Below, piece by piece: positions 45,623 through 56,426 of a stretch of 64,000 bases of DNA (position 1 is its first letter; each line of letters opens with the position of its first letter). Below the pieces are notes generated by a model. The model was not told the origin of the DNA, made no database searches, and saw only the letters and a program-made list of their open reading frames with translations. Source of the stretch: Catenulispora acidiphila DSM 44928 (lineage in GTDB: Bacteria > Actinomycetota > Actinomycetes > Streptomycetales > Catenulisporaceae); assembly GCF_000024025.1 (NCBI RefSeq), contig NC_013131.1, positions 8,970,229 through 9,034,228 of the forward strand, in the 5' to 3' direction. Position numbers and translations under genes: made by a program.

Positions 45623-46767
45623 TGCGCGGCTCCGTTCTCGCCGCCGGGGCCGGCGGGACCCGCGTCCGGGCCCTCGCCCGGCACGGCGTTGGGGTCGGTG
45701 CTGAAGATGTCCATCGCGCCCTCGTGCGTCAGCAGGTCCGAGTGGTGGCAGGCGGCCTCGTGGTCGGCGCCGAGGGCGGGGAGGAGGGCCGGTTCGGATT
45801 CCAGGCAGATGTCGGTGCGCAGCGGGCAGCGGGGGGCGAAGGGGCAGCCGGGCGGCAGGTTCACCACCGAGGGCGGGGTGCCGGGGATCGGGGTCAGCTT
45901 CTCCTGGCTGCGCTGGTCCAGGCGGGGCAGGGAGCCCAGCAGGCCCACGGTGTAGGGCATGCGCGGGTGGTAGTAGATGCCGTCGATGGGCCCGATCTCG
46001 ACCGGCTTGCCGGCGTACATCACCAGGACGCGGTCGGCCTGGCCGGCGACCACGCCGAGGTCGTGGGTGATCAGCACCATCGCGGCGCCGGTCTCCTTCT
46101 GCGCCGCGCGGAGCGCCTCGAGGACCTGGGCCTGGACCGTCACGTCCAGGGCGGTGGTCGGCTCGTCGGCGATGATCACGTCGGGGTCGTTGGCCATCGC
46201 GATGGCGATCACCACGCGCTGGCGCATGCCGCCGGAGAACTCGTGCGGATACTGGTCGATCCGCCGGTCCGGCGAGGGGATGCCGACGATCTCCAGCAGC
46301 TCCAGCGCGCGCTTGCGCGCCACCTCCTTGGAGACGTCGTTGTGCGCCAGCACCGCCTCCGAGAGCTGCCAGCCGATCTTGTAGACCGGGTTCAGCGAGG
46401 TCATCGGGTCCTGGAAGATCATCGCGATCTTCTTGCCCCGGATATCGGTCATCTCCTTCTCGGTGAGCCCGAGCAGCTCCCGGCCTCGGAAGAGCACCGA
46501 GCCCGCCGTCCGCGCGGTCTTGGGCAGCAGGCCCATGACCGCCATCGAGGTCACCGACTTGCCCGAGCCGGACTCCCCGACGATGCCCAGCACCTCGCCG
46601 GCGTGCAGGTCGTAGGACACGCCGCGGACGGCCTTCACCGGCCCGTCGTCGCTGGGGAAGGTGACGGTCAGGTCCTTGACCGACAGCACGATCTCGGCGG
46701 AGCCCCCGCCGCCGGGAGTCGGGACGCCGGGGCTCGCGGCGGAGAACGCGGAGAAGTCGGTACTCAT
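45619..46767 (-). CDS. oppD: Oligopeptide ABC transporter ATPase D
   Basis: 382 aa. Walker A GESGSGKSV, Q-loop FQDPMTSLNPVYKIG, signature EFSGGMRQRVVIAIAM, Walker B VIIADEPTTALDVT and H-switch ITHDLG are intact. The C-terminal PGCPFAPRCPLRTDIC cysteine motif marks the peptide/nickel family. It pairs with OppF to power uptake. The ATG at 46767 overlaps the permease stop by 4 nt, and its own stop overlaps oppF. Confidence 0.93.
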   Translation of the reverse strand: MSTDFSAFSAASPGVPTPGGGGSAEIVLSVKDLTVTFPSDDGPVKAVRGVSYDLHAGEVLGIVGESGSGKSVTSMAVMGLLPKTARTAGSVLFRGRELLGLTEKEMTDIRGKKIAMIFQDPMTSLNPVYKIGWQLSEAVLAHNDVSKEVARKRALELLEIVGIPSPDRRIDQYPHEFSGGMRQRVVIAIAMANDPDVIIADEPTTALDVTVQAQVLEALRAAQKETGAAMVLITHDLGVVAGQADRVLVMYAGKPVEIGPIDGIYYHPRMPYTVGLLGSLPRLDQRSQEKLTPIPGTPPSVVNLPPGCPFAPRCPLRTDICLESEPALLPALGADHEAACHHSDLLTHEGAMDIFSTDPNAVPGEGPDAGPAGPGGENGAAQ

Positions 46768-47816
46768 GCGCGGGCCTTCGTCTGCGTCGGGTCGAGGGCG
46801 TCGCGCAGGCCGTCGCCGATGAAGTTCACGGTCAGCGCGATCAGGATGATGAACAGGCCCGGGAAGTAGAACAGCCAGCCTCTGCCGCCGGTCGCCGCGG
46901 TCTCGCCGCTGGTGATCAGCGAGCCCAGGGAGATGTCCGGGAACTGCACGCCGAAGCCCAGATAGCTCAGCGCCGTCTCGGTCAGCACCGCGGCGGCCAC
47001 CAGCAGGGTGAACAGCACGATGATCGGGCCGGCCACGTTCGGCAGGATGTGCCGGAAGATGATCCGCCGGTCGGTGGCGCCCAGCGCCCGCGCCGCCTCG
47101 ATGTACTCCTTCTCGCGCACCGAGAGCACCTGCCCGCGCACCACGCGGGCCGAGCCGGTCCACAGCAGGCCGGCCAGCACCACGGCCAGCAGCACCCAGT
47201 TGTTGCCGAACTTCTTGCCCAGCAGCGCGCCGACGGCCAGCGCCGGGATGGTCAGCACCAGGTCGACCAGGCGCATCATCAGGGTGTCGGTGGCGCCGCG
47301 GTAGAAGCCGGAGATCGCGCCGTAGATCGAGCCGAAGACGGTGCCGGCGATCGCCACGGTGAAGGCGATCTTCAGCGACAGCTGGGTCCCGGCCATCACC
47401 TGCGCCATGTGGTCGGCGCCGTTGGAGTCGGTGCCGAAGGGATGGCTGAGCGAGGGCGCGACCGAGAAGTCGTTGCTGAAGTCGTTCGGGCCGTACTTCC
47501 AGATCGCCGGCCCGAGGGTGGCGAACAGGATCACCAGCAGCAGCACCACCGCCGAGGCCACCGCCAGCTTGTGCTGCCGGAAGCGGCGCAGCACCAGCTG
47601 CCACTGGTTGCGCGCGGCGATCGTGAACTCGGTGTCGGCCGGCTCGGTGCCCGACTGCAGTATGTCCTCGCCGCCCGGGGTGACGGCGTCTATCATCAGC
47701 CCGGGCTGCTGGCCCTGCTCGCCCAGGAACTCCGCGCCCCGGCCGCCCGGGGTCCCGGGGAGGTCGGACTCCCCCGGCTCGTCGTTGACGTCCCGCGGCG
47801 GGATGTCGTCAGCCAC
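46764..47816 (-). CDS. oppC: Oligopeptide ABC transporter permease C
   Basis: 350 aa. A ~70-residue cytoplasmic lead precedes six TM helices. The BPD-transport loop (ARALGATDRRIIFRHILPNVAGPIIV, the EAA motif) and DPxPFGTDxxGxD-like SHPFGTDSNGADHMAQVMAGTQLSL are present. It forms the pore with permease B. 12 nt downstream of oppB. Confidence 0.93.
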   Translation of the reverse strand: MADDIPPRDVNDEPGESDLPGTPGGRGAEFLGEQGQQPGLMIDAVTPGGEDILQSGTEPADTEFTIAARNQWQLVLRRFRQHKLAVASAVVLLLVILFATLGPAIWKYGPNDFSNDFSVAPSLSHPFGTDSNGADHMAQVMAGTQLSLKIAFTVAIAGTVFGSIYGAISGFYRGATDTLMMRLVDLVLTIPALAVGALLGKKFGNNWVLLAVVLAGLLWTGSARVVRGQVLSVREKEYIEAARALGATDRRIIFRHILPNVAGPIIVLFTLLVAAAVLTETALSYLGFGVQFPDISLGSLITSGETAATGGRGWLFYFPGLFIILIALTVNFIGDGLRDALDPTQTKARA

Positions 47817-47828
47817 GTCTCATCCCTC

Positions 47829-48797
47829 CTACGCCAGCCGGATGCGGGGGTCCAGGACCGCGTAGAGCAGGTCCGCGATCAGGTTGAAGACGATCACCAG
47901 GGTCGCCGAGATCAGCAGCCAGGCCAGCACCGTGTTGGTGTCCTGGGTCTGGATGCCGTTGATGAACATCGTGCCCAGGCCCTGCCACTGGAAGATGCGC
48001 TCGGTGATCACCGTGCCGCCCATGATCGCCGCGACGTCCAGGGTCACCTGCGTGGTCATCGGGATCAGCGCGGTGCGCAGGCCGTGGCGGACCATGACCC
48101 GCCTCGGCGTCAGGCCCTTGGCCCGGGCCAGCCGCATGTAGTCGCTGTTCAGCACGTCCAGCATCGACGCCCGCTGGAACCGGGCCCAGGTGGCGTAGGA
48201 GCTCAGCGCCAAGGTGATGGTCGGCAGCACCAGGTACCCGGCCCAGCTGCCGATCCCGCCCCACTGGCCTCCCGGCGGCCCCAGGGTCTTGATGTTCGTG
48301 CCCAGGGAGTTGTTGATGTCGGTGGCCCAGATCTTGAGCAGGATCGCGAACCAGAACACCGGCAGCGACAGGAAGAAGAAGCCGATCAGGGTCGCGACGT
48401 AGTCGGTGATGCTGTACTGCTTCATCGCCGTGATCACGCCGACCACCACGGCCAGGATCAGCGCGATGATGATGGCGCAGATCACCAGCCGGAAGGTGAC
48501 CCAGGTCCGGCGGCCGAGCTCGGCGTTGATGTCGAAGGCCGAGCCCTGCACCGAGGGCCCGAAGTCGCCGTGGAGCACCAGGTTCTTGATCCAGTTCCAG
48601 TACTGGACCAGCAGGCCGTGGTCCAGGCCGAGCGCGTGCTCGCGCGCGGCGACCTCGGCCGCGGACGGCGGCGGGTTCTTGGACTTGAAGTCGCCCAGCG
48701 GGTCCGCGCCCCAGGCCACCAGCAGGAAGACCAGGAACGTGGACAGGATCAGGATGGGGATCGACACCAGCAGGCGGCGGATCGTGAAGGCGATCAT
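47829..48797 (-). CDS. oppB: Oligopeptide ABC transporter permease B
   Basis: 322 aa with six TM helices. It starts MIAFTIRRLLVSIPILILSTFLVFLL, the usual OppB N-terminus. The EAA loop is RLARAKGLTPRRVMVRHGLRTALIPM. An insert around 190-215 (DINNSLGTNIKTLGPPGGQWGG) lies in the external loop. It is 87 bp after the substrate-binding protein gene in the same operon. Confidence 0.93.
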   Translation of the reverse strand: MIAFTIRRLLVSIPILILSTFLVFLLVAWGADPLGDFKSKNPPPSAAEVAAREHALGLDHGLLVQYWNWIKNLVLHGDFGPSVQGSAFDINAELGRRTWVTFRLVICAIIIALILAVVVGVITAMKQYSITDYVATLIGFFFLSLPVFWFAILLKIWATDINNSLGTNIKTLGPPGGQWGGIGSWAGYLVLPTITLALSSYATWARFQRASMLDVLNSDYMRLARAKGLTPRRVMVRHGLRTALIPMTTQVTLDVAAIMGGTVITERIFQWQGLGTMFINGIQTQDTNTVLAWLLISATLVIVFNLIADLLYAVLDPRIRLA

Positions 48798-48884
48798 CGC
48801 ATCGAGCCTTCTAGTCAGGGGCGGACGGGACCGGATCTGCGCCGGGCTGCCGGGCGCGCTCGGCGCGCCCGGCCGGCACCGGAC

Positions 48885-50678
48885 CTACTTCTGGCCCCAC
48901 TGCGCGATGTTGTACGTCGGGCCGATCTGCGTCGGGTTGTCCCGCACGTTGCCCAGGGTGTTCTTGTACGCGATCATCGTCGGCTTCTGGTACAGCGGCA
49001 GCGTGTACGCGTCCTTGGTGATCTGCGCGTCGGCCTGGTTCAGGTCCTTCTCCCGGGCCGTCTGGTCGGGGTTGACCGTGGCGTCGGCCAGCCACTTGTC
49101 CACGTTCGCGTTGCTGTAGTACCCGTAGTTGCTCTGCGGGTTGCCCTGCGTCGTGGTGGTGTACAGCGGCTGGTTCGCCGAGTTGGGGAACGGGGTGTCC
49201 ACCCAGGCGAAGACGATGATGTCGTACGTGTGCTGCGCGTCGGACTGGGTCAGGGTCTTGCCCAGGGCGTCGGTGGAGCTGACGTTGACCGTGATCCCCA
49301 GCTGCTTCATGGCCTGCGCGAACAGGTTGCAGGTGTCCTGGCGCAGCTGGTTGCCGACGGTGTAGCGCATGCTGAACGCCGGGACGGCCTTGCCGCTGGG
49401 GTCCACCAGCGCGGTGCCCACGCCCTTGTAGCCGGCCGTGGTGAGCAGCTGCTTGGCCTTGTTCAGGTCCCCGGACTCCGGGTACATCGCGGAGGCGTTG
49501 TCCTGGTAGCCGGGCTGGCCGGGCACCACCATGCGGTTGTTCAGCACCGCCGCGTCGCTGTCGAACTGCTTGATCGTCCGGTTCAGCAGGCCGAGCCGGT
49601 CGAAGGCGGTGAACATCGCCTGGCGCAGCGCGACCTTGGCCGGCTGGGTCTGGTCGGCGTCGGCCGGGCCGCCGAAGGCGCTGTTGCGCAGGTTCAGGTC
49701 GATGTGCTCCCAGACCAGGCCCTGGTTGATGTGGTAGTCCACGCCGGCGATGCTCTTGACCCGGTTCACCAGGTCCAGCTGCGGCTGCGGGTAGATGCCG
49801 TCCACCTCGCCGTTGGCCAGCGCGGTCGGCTCCTGCGAGGAGTCGGTGATCGCGCGGAAGTCGACCTCGTCGAGGTTGGCCGGCTTGCCGTAGTACTGCG
49901 GGTTCTTGATCGTCTTGATCAGGCTCTTGTCGGCCGAGACGCCGCCGGGGGCGATCTCGAACGGGCCGGCGGAGACCGTCGGGGGGTTGGCGTCCAGCCA
50001 GGTGAAGGAGGCCGCGACGTCGCCGTGCTGCTTGGCGACGTGCGCCGGCAGGATCGAGGTGAACAGGCTCTTCCAGTCCGAGAAGGGCTTGTCCTGCTTG
50101 AAGGCGACGGTCACGGTCTTGCCGTTGTCGCTGCCGGTCACCGAGGCCACGTCGCTGTAGCCGGTGGTGCTGGCCACGTCGACGTTCGGGTTGGTGCCGT
50201 TCTGCGCCTGCCACAGGTAGATGAAGTCGTCGGCGGTGACCGGGGTCCCGTCGGACCACTTGGCGTTCGGCTGGATCTTGTAGACGATCTTCTGCGGCTC
50301 GGTCGAGGTGGCGTTGGTGACCACCGGGTCCCCGGCCATCAGGTCGGTGTTCAGCACCAGCGAGTAGTCCGGCTGCGGGACGTAGACGTCCGGGTAGATG
50401 CCGTTCGTGGTCTGCGCGTAGTCGAACGTGTTGCCCAGAGAGGTGAGCGGGTTCCAGTCCTGGACCGTCTTCTCGATGGTCCAGGTGATCTTCCCGCCCT
50501 GCTTCACGGTCGCGGCGTTGACCGAGTTCCGGTCGGCGATGGGCGTGCCGGCGCCCGAACCGGAACCGGTGGTGGATCCTCCGCCGCTCTTGCTGCTGCC
50601 GCAGGCGGTGGCGGCCAAGGCCACCGCCGCCGCGATCGCTCCGGTCTGCAGCGCGAGTGTCCTCCTGCTGACGCCCAT
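48885..50678 (-). CDS. oppA: Oligopeptide ABC transporter solute-binding lipoprotein A
   Basis: 597 aa from the ATG at 50678, preceded by AGGAGG. The signal peptide SRRTLALQTGAIAAAVALAATACGSS ends in a lipobox (ATAC), then a Gly/Ser linker. The SBP_bac_5 fold shows WSDGTPVTADDFIYLWQAQ and GLLNRTIKQ-type cluster. It captures peptides outside and delivers them to OppBC. A longer in-frame start at 50834 is unsupported. First gene of the operon, opposite in position to the ilvC terminator. Confidence 0.93.
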   Translation of the reverse strand: MGVSRRTLALQTGAIAAAVALAATACGSSKSGGGSTTGSGSGAGTPIADRNSVNAATVKQGGKITWTIEKTVQDWNPLTSLGNTFDYAQTTNGIYPDVYVPQPDYSLVLNTDLMAGDPVVTNATSTEPQKIVYKIQPNAKWSDGTPVTADDFIYLWQAQNGTNPNVDVASTTGYSDVASVTGSDNGKTVTVAFKQDKPFSDWKSLFTSILPAHVAKQHGDVAASFTWLDANPPTVSAGPFEIAPGGVSADKSLIKTIKNPQYYGKPANLDEVDFRAITDSSQEPTALANGEVDGIYPQPQLDLVNRVKSIAGVDYHINQGLVWEHIDLNLRNSAFGGPADADQTQPAKVALRQAMFTAFDRLGLLNRTIKQFDSDAAVLNNRMVVPGQPGYQDNASAMYPESGDLNKAKQLLTTAGYKGVGTALVDPSGKAVPAFSMRYTVGNQLRQDTCNLFAQAMKQLGITVNVSSTDALGKTLTQSDAQHTYDIIVFAWVDTPFPNSANQPLYTTTTQGNPQSNYGYYSNANVDKWLADATVNPDQTAREKDLNQADAQITKDAYTLPLYQKPTMIAYKNTLGNVRDNPTQIGPTYNIAQWGQK

Positions 50679-50817
50679 CTCTCTCCTCCTGTCGGGACAC
50701 ACCTTGCGAACGCGCTGCTGGGAGCGCGTTCGCCACTCTATTCCCGACATAGCAGGGCATTCAGTGTGAGCATGCCAAAAGAGTGACGAGTGGTGATCAA
50801 GTGCTAAGCAGAACACG

Positions 50818-50855
50818 AAGGGCCGGTACCGCACCTGTGTGCGGTACCGGCCCTT
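50818..50855 (-). terminator. Terminator of ilvBNC
   Basis: Perfect 16-bp arms AAGGGCCGGTACCGCA / TGCGGTACCGGCCCTT with a 6-nt loop, 22 nt past the ilvC stop. It lies in the gap before oppA. No long U-tract. Confidence 0.8.
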
Positions 50856-50877
50856 GGCAGGCGCGGTGCGGGGCGGA

Positions 50878-52489
<1,612 letters not shown>

Positions 52490-52547
52490 AGTCTCTATTC
52501 CTCCCCGTCACCGCTGTGTTGGATGGAAGCGCGCACTTCTGCGTGGC

Positions 52548-54308
52548 TCATTCTTCGCCGTCTCCGAAGTCTGGCCGCACATCCTGCGCGGCCAGGATTT
52601 CATCATTGGACACCCCGGCGGGGACCATCGGCCACACCATCGCGTCCTGGTGCACCACGAAGTCCACGACCACCGGCGCGTCGTTGATCTCCATCGCCTT
52701 CTCGATCGTCCGGTCCAGGTCCTCCGGGGACTCGCAGCGCAGACCGACGCAGCCGTAGGCCTCGGCCAGCTTCACGAAGTCCGGGATCCGGCGGGAGTGC
52801 AGATCGGTGTTGGAGTAGCGCTTGCCGTAGAACATGGTCTGCCACTGCCGGACCATCCCCAGGGTGCCGTTGTTGATCACGGCCACCTTTATCGGGATGT
52901 CGTTGATGGCGCAGGTGGCCAGTTCCTGGTTGGTCATCTGGAAGCAGCCGTCGCCGTCGATCGCCCAGACTGTGGCGTCCGGCATGCCGACTTTGGCGCC
53001 CATCGCGGCCGGGACCGCGTAGCCCATGGTCCCGGCGCCGCCGGAGTTCAGCCAGGTGTACGGGTTCTCATAAGAGATGAACTGCGAGGCCCACATCTGG
53101 TGCTGGCCCACGCCGGCGGCGAAGATCGTCTCCGGTCCGGAGATCCGGCCCAGCCGCTCGATCACCTGCTGCGGCGCCAGCGAGCCGTCGCCGGGGCGCT
53201 CGTAGCCCAGCGGGTAGGTCTTGCGCCAGCCGTTGAGCTGCTCCCACCAGGCGGCGTAGTCCCCGCGCCGGCCGGCGGCGTGCTCGGACTGCACGGCGAC
53301 GACCAGGTCGGCGATCACCTCGCGGCAGTCCCCGACGATCGGGACGTCGGCGGTGCGGTTCTTGGAGATCTCCGCCGGGTCGATGTCGGCGTGCACGATC
53401 TTGGCGTTCGGCGCGAAGCCGGACAGCTTGCCGGTCACCCGGTCGTCGAAGCGGGTTCCCAGCGCGACGATCAGGTCGGCCTTCTGCAGCGCGGTGACCG
53501 CGGCGACCGTGCCGTGCATGCCGGGCATGCCCAGGTGCAGCGGGTGGCTGTCGGGGAAGGCGCCGCGGGCCATCAGCGTGGTGACGACCGGCGCCTCGGT
53601 CAGCTCGGCCAGGACCCGCAACTCGGTGGTGGCCCGGGCCTTCAGCACGCCGCCGCCGATGTACAGCACCGGGCGCTTGGCCTCGGTGAGCATCCGGGCG
53701 GCCTCGCGCACCTGCTTGGCGTGCGGCTTGGAGACCGGGCGGTAGCCGGGCAGGTCCATCTCGACCGGCCAGGAGAAGTCGGTCGAGGCCTGCAGCGCGT
53801 CCTTGGTGATGTCGATCAGCACCGGGCCCGGACGGCCCGTGGAGGCGATGTGGAACGCCTCGGCGACGGTACGCGCGATCTCGTCGGGGTTGCTGACCAG
53901 GAAGCTGTGCTTGGTGATCGGCAGGGTGATGCCGACGATGTCCGCCTCCTGGAAGGCGTCGGTGCCGATGTTCGGCCCGGGCACCTGGCCGGTGATCGCG
54001 ACCAGCGGGACGGAGTCCATGTGCGCGTCGGCGATCGGCGTGACCAGGTTGGTGGCGCCGGGCCCGGAGGTCGCCATGCAGACCCCGACCTTGCCGGTGG
54101 CCTGCGCGTAGCCGGTCGCCGCGTGGCCCGCGCCCTGCTCGTGGCGGACGAGGATGTGACGCAGCCGGGTGGAGTCCAACAGCGGGTCGTAGGCCGGGAG
54201 GATGGCGCCGCCGGGGATGCCGAAGACGGTGTCGACCCCGCTCTCCTCGAGCGACCGGATCAACGAGGCGGCGCCGGAGATCGCCTGCTGATCACCGCGG
54301 TCTGTCAT
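52548..54308 (-). CDS. ilvB: Acetolactate synthase catalytic subunit
   Basis: 586 aa from the ATG at 54308. ThDP enzyme: [23 protein letters not shown] with the catalytic Glu in [13 protein letters not shown], the FAD region [12 protein letters not shown], and the ThDP motif [29 protein letters not shown]. It condenses two pyruvates, or pyruvate with 2-oxobutyrate. A longer N-terminus (to 54374) would lie inside the leader terminator and is rejected. Expression is governed by the leader upstream. Confidence 0.96.
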   Translation of the reverse strand: MTDRGDQQAISGAASLIRSLEESGVDTVFGIPGGAILPAYDPLLDSTRLRHILVRHEQGAGHAATGYAQATGKVGVCMATSGPGATNLVTPIADAHMDSVPLVAITGQVPGPNIGTDAFQEADIVGITLPITKHSFLVSNPDEIARTVAEAFHIASTGRPGPVLIDITKDALQASTDFSWPVEMDLPGYRPVSKPHAKQVREAARMLTEAKRPVLYIGGGVLKARATTELRVLAELTEAPVVTTLMARGAFPDSHPLHLGMPGMHGTVAAVTALQKADLIVALGTRFDDRVTGKLSGFAPNAKIVHADIDPAEISKNRTADVPIVGDCREVIADLVVAVQSEHAAGRRGDYAAWWEQLNGWRKTYPLGYERPGDGSLAPQQVIERLGRISGPETIFAAGVGQHQMWASQFISYENPYTWLNSGGAGTMGYAVPAAMGAKVGMPDATVWAIDGDGCFQMTNQELATCAINDIPIKVAVINNGTLGMVRQWQTMFYGKRYSNTDLHSRRIPDFVKLAEAYGCVGLRCESPEDLDRTIEKAMEINDAPVVVDFVVHQDAMVWPMVPAGVSNDEILAAQDVRPDFGDGEE

Positions 54309-54346
54309 GACTTTCTCTCTTCTTCCGATCACCGTACCTGGCCAAC

Positions 54347-54380
54347 AAAAAACCCTCGGAGCCGGAAGGCTCAACGAGGG
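54347..54380 (-). terminator. ilvB attenuator terminator
   Basis: On the minus strand CCCTCG-tt-GAGCC-ttcc-GGCTC-CGAGGG is followed by TTTTTT. It lies between the leader ORF and ilvB, a classic premature terminator. Confidence 0.9.
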
Positions 54381-54381
54381 G

Positions 54382-54419
54382 AGGCGCGTGGCTGCTTTTG
54401 GAGGTCAGCCCACGCGCCT
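54382..54419 (-). promoter_or_regulatory. ilvB leader pause hairpin
   Basis: AGGCGCGTGGGCTG and CAGCCACGCGCCT pair over 13 bp with one bulged G, enclosing 11 nt. The 5' arm is the end of the leader ORF, so ribosome position would control this stem. Confidence 0.8.
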
Positions 54420-54452
54420 GGCAAGTACGAGAATCGACTGTCGTGTCGTCAT
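54405..54452 (-). CDS. ilvL: ilvB leader peptide
   Basis: A 15-residue ORF, MTTRQSILVLARRVG, preceded by AGGAGGAGGG. The Ile-Leu-Val-Leu run in the middle is the expected sensor for charged Ile, Val and Leu tRNAs. The sequence strongly resembles leader peptides reported for actinobacterial ilvBNC operons. Its stop is inside the pause hairpin, with the U-tract terminator downstream and ilvB 96 nt from its end. If charged tRNA is scarce, ribosome stalling at ILVL would free the downstream arm and prevent the terminator. Confidence 0.9.
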   Translation of the reverse strand: MTTRQSILVLARRVG

Positions 54453-54485
54453 GGTCGTAACCCTCCTCCTGAGCCCTCATCTGTG

Positions 54486-56264
54486 TCAAGCATTGATCGG
54501 AGCGGTCTCGCCATGCGAAATGGCCCAGGTGGCCGCGAGCGGTTCGGCGACCACGCGGTTGCGCCCGGCGGTCTTGGCCCGGTACATCGCGGCGTCGGCG
54601 CGCCGCAGCAGGTTGGACGCCGAACCGCCGGGCTCGGAGAACGCCACGCCGATCGAGGCGCCGAGGTGGTGCGCCGGCCCTTCGATGCGGTACTCCTCAC
54701 ACAGCCGCCCGCGGATCCGCTCGGCGACCACCAGCGCGCCGCCGACGGTCGTGCCGACCTCGAGCACGATCACGAACTCGTCCCCGCCGAACCGGGCCAC
54801 GGTGTCCCCGACCCGCAGCGAGCCGGAGATCCGGCCCGCCGCCTCGACCAGGACCCGGTCGCCGGTCTCGTGGCCGACGGAGTCGTTGACCCCCTTGAAG
54901 CCGTCCAGGTCCAGGAAGATCACCGCGACCGGCTCCCATTCGGCCTGCCGCTGGGTCAGCGCGTGCTCCAGCCGGTCGGTGAGCAGCGCGCGGTTGGCCA
55001 GTCCGGTGAGCGGGTCGTGGTACGCGTGGTGCTGCAAAGTGGCGGCGGCGCGGCGCAGGTCCTCGGTCAGGCGCTGGTTCTCGAACAGCGTCAGCGCCTG
55101 CCGGGCGACCAGCGCGACCAGCACCGCGGCGCCGGCGATCAGCACCACCGGGTCCATGCGGCGCGCCGTGTCCAACCCGTCGGCCAGGACTCCGGCCAGG
55201 CAGAAGGCCGCAGCCAGATACGGCAGTATCCCCCGCACCGTCCGCAGCAACGAGCCCCAGCGGGACGGCGAGTCGATGAACCGCGTGCCGCCGGGGGCGG
55301 GGATGTCCGGCGCGGCGATGGTGAGCGCGACCTCGCGGCCGGTGGCGGCGTCGCAGTCGTGCAGCCCGATCGAGCAGCCGGCGCCGCAGGCGGAGTCCTG
55401 CCCGGCGCCGGACGCGTCGCGGCCGACGCGCTCGGGCCGCCAGCCGTCGCCGTACCAGGCGGCCACCGCGATGACCAGGTAGCCGGCGAACCAGCCGGTG
55501 TCCAACAGCCCGCCGGACCGGTAGCCGTTCCGGACCGCGGGCATGGTGAAGATGGAGTCGCAGACCACGATCATCAGGTAGCCGACCCGCACCCCGGTGC
55601 CGATCCCGCCGCGCTCCCCCGGCGTGCGGGCCCGCAGCGCCAGCAGCAGGCTGACCAGCGCCAGGTCGAAGGCCGGGTAGCCCAGGACCAGGAAGGTGCG
55701 CACCGGGGAGTCGACCCGCTCGATGGCCAGCGCCAGCGCGACCACCCAGGCCACCACGAACAGCGAGCCGGCCACCAGCGTGGTGTCCAGCAGCAGCCTG
55801 ATCCGCGCCGACAGGCTGACCTGCTCGCCGTGCGCGGTGACGAAGGCGGCCAGGGCCAGCGGCCCGAAGAACAGGAAGGACCAGTCCGCGGCCGACGGGC
55901 TCGGCGGGGCGACGTCCAGGACCAGTTCGTACCAGGCCCACACCGCGTTCCCGACGGCGGCGGCCAGGCAGGAGAGCCCGGCCAGCAGCCAGGAGTAGCA
56001 GCGGAAGCAGGCCATGCGGTAGTGGCGGACCATCAGGACCGTGCGATGCATGCACGCCGCGGACGCCAGGGCCGCCGCGGCGGCCAGACCGGCGTCGCCC
56101 ATCAGGGCCGGGACCGCGCCGGACGGGCCGACCAGGGACACCGAGGCGTGCGCGGCGATCAGCACGGCGACGGCCGTGTAGCCCGGCGGCACGCCGTGGA
56201 GGCGCGCCCCGGGCAGCCGCCGCATCTGAAGGGCCGGGATCGGCCCTCGCCTGTCCAGTCCCAT
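54486..56264 (-). CDS. Membrane diguanylate cyclase (GGDEF)
   Basis: 592 aa. Several TM helices cover about 30-260, then a ~60-residue Cys-containing loop and two more TM segments (YLAAAFCLAGVLADGL; VVLIAGAAVLVALVARQAL). The GGDEF domain at about 415-575 has DPLTGLANRALLTDRL, ARFGGDEFVIVLE and an RxxD inhibitory site (RVGD) five residues before GGDEF. It should make c-di-GMP and be product-inhibited. No EAL domain. Its stop is 33 nt from the ilvB leader start, so ilv transcription may partly read through it. Confidence 0.9.
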   Translation of the reverse strand: MGLDRRGPIPALQMRRLPGARLHGVPPGYTAVAVLIAAHASVSLVGPSGAVPALMGDAGLAAAAALASAACMHRTVLMVRHYRMACFRCYSWLLAGLSCLAAAVGNAVWAWYELVLDVAPPSPSAADWSFLFFGPLALAAFVTAHGEQVSLSARIRLLLDTTLVAGSLFVVAWVVALALAIERVDSPVRTFLVLGYPAFDLALVSLLLALRARTPGERGGIGTGVRVGYLMIVVCDSIFTMPAVRNGYRSGGLLDTGWFAGYLVIAVAAWYGDGWRPERVGRDASGAGQDSACGAGCSIGLHDCDAATGREVALTIAAPDIPAPGGTRFIDSPSRWGSLLRTVRGILPYLAAAFCLAGVLADGLDTARRMDPVVLIAGAAVLVALVARQALTLFENQRLTEDLRRAAATLQHHAYHDPLTGLANRALLTDRLEHALTQRQAEWEPVAVIFLDLDGFKGVNDSVGHETGDRVLVEAAGRISGSLRVGDTVARFGGDEFVIVLEVGTTVGGALVVAERIRGRLCEEYRIEGPAHHLGASIGVAFSEPGGSASNLLRRADAAMYRAKTAGRNRVVAEPLAATWAISHGETAPINA

Positions 56265-56426
56265 GGCAGTGCGTCACCAACCCTCGCTGACTTCGACGGA
56301 AGGCTGACTCTAGGGCACCGACCCCTTACGCACCGTCATATTAGCGGGAGATAACCGAGATGAGGGCGGGAATCATCACCGATCGGGTCAATCCCCGAGC
56401 CTTCCCGGTGAGTTCTCGGGTCCCCT

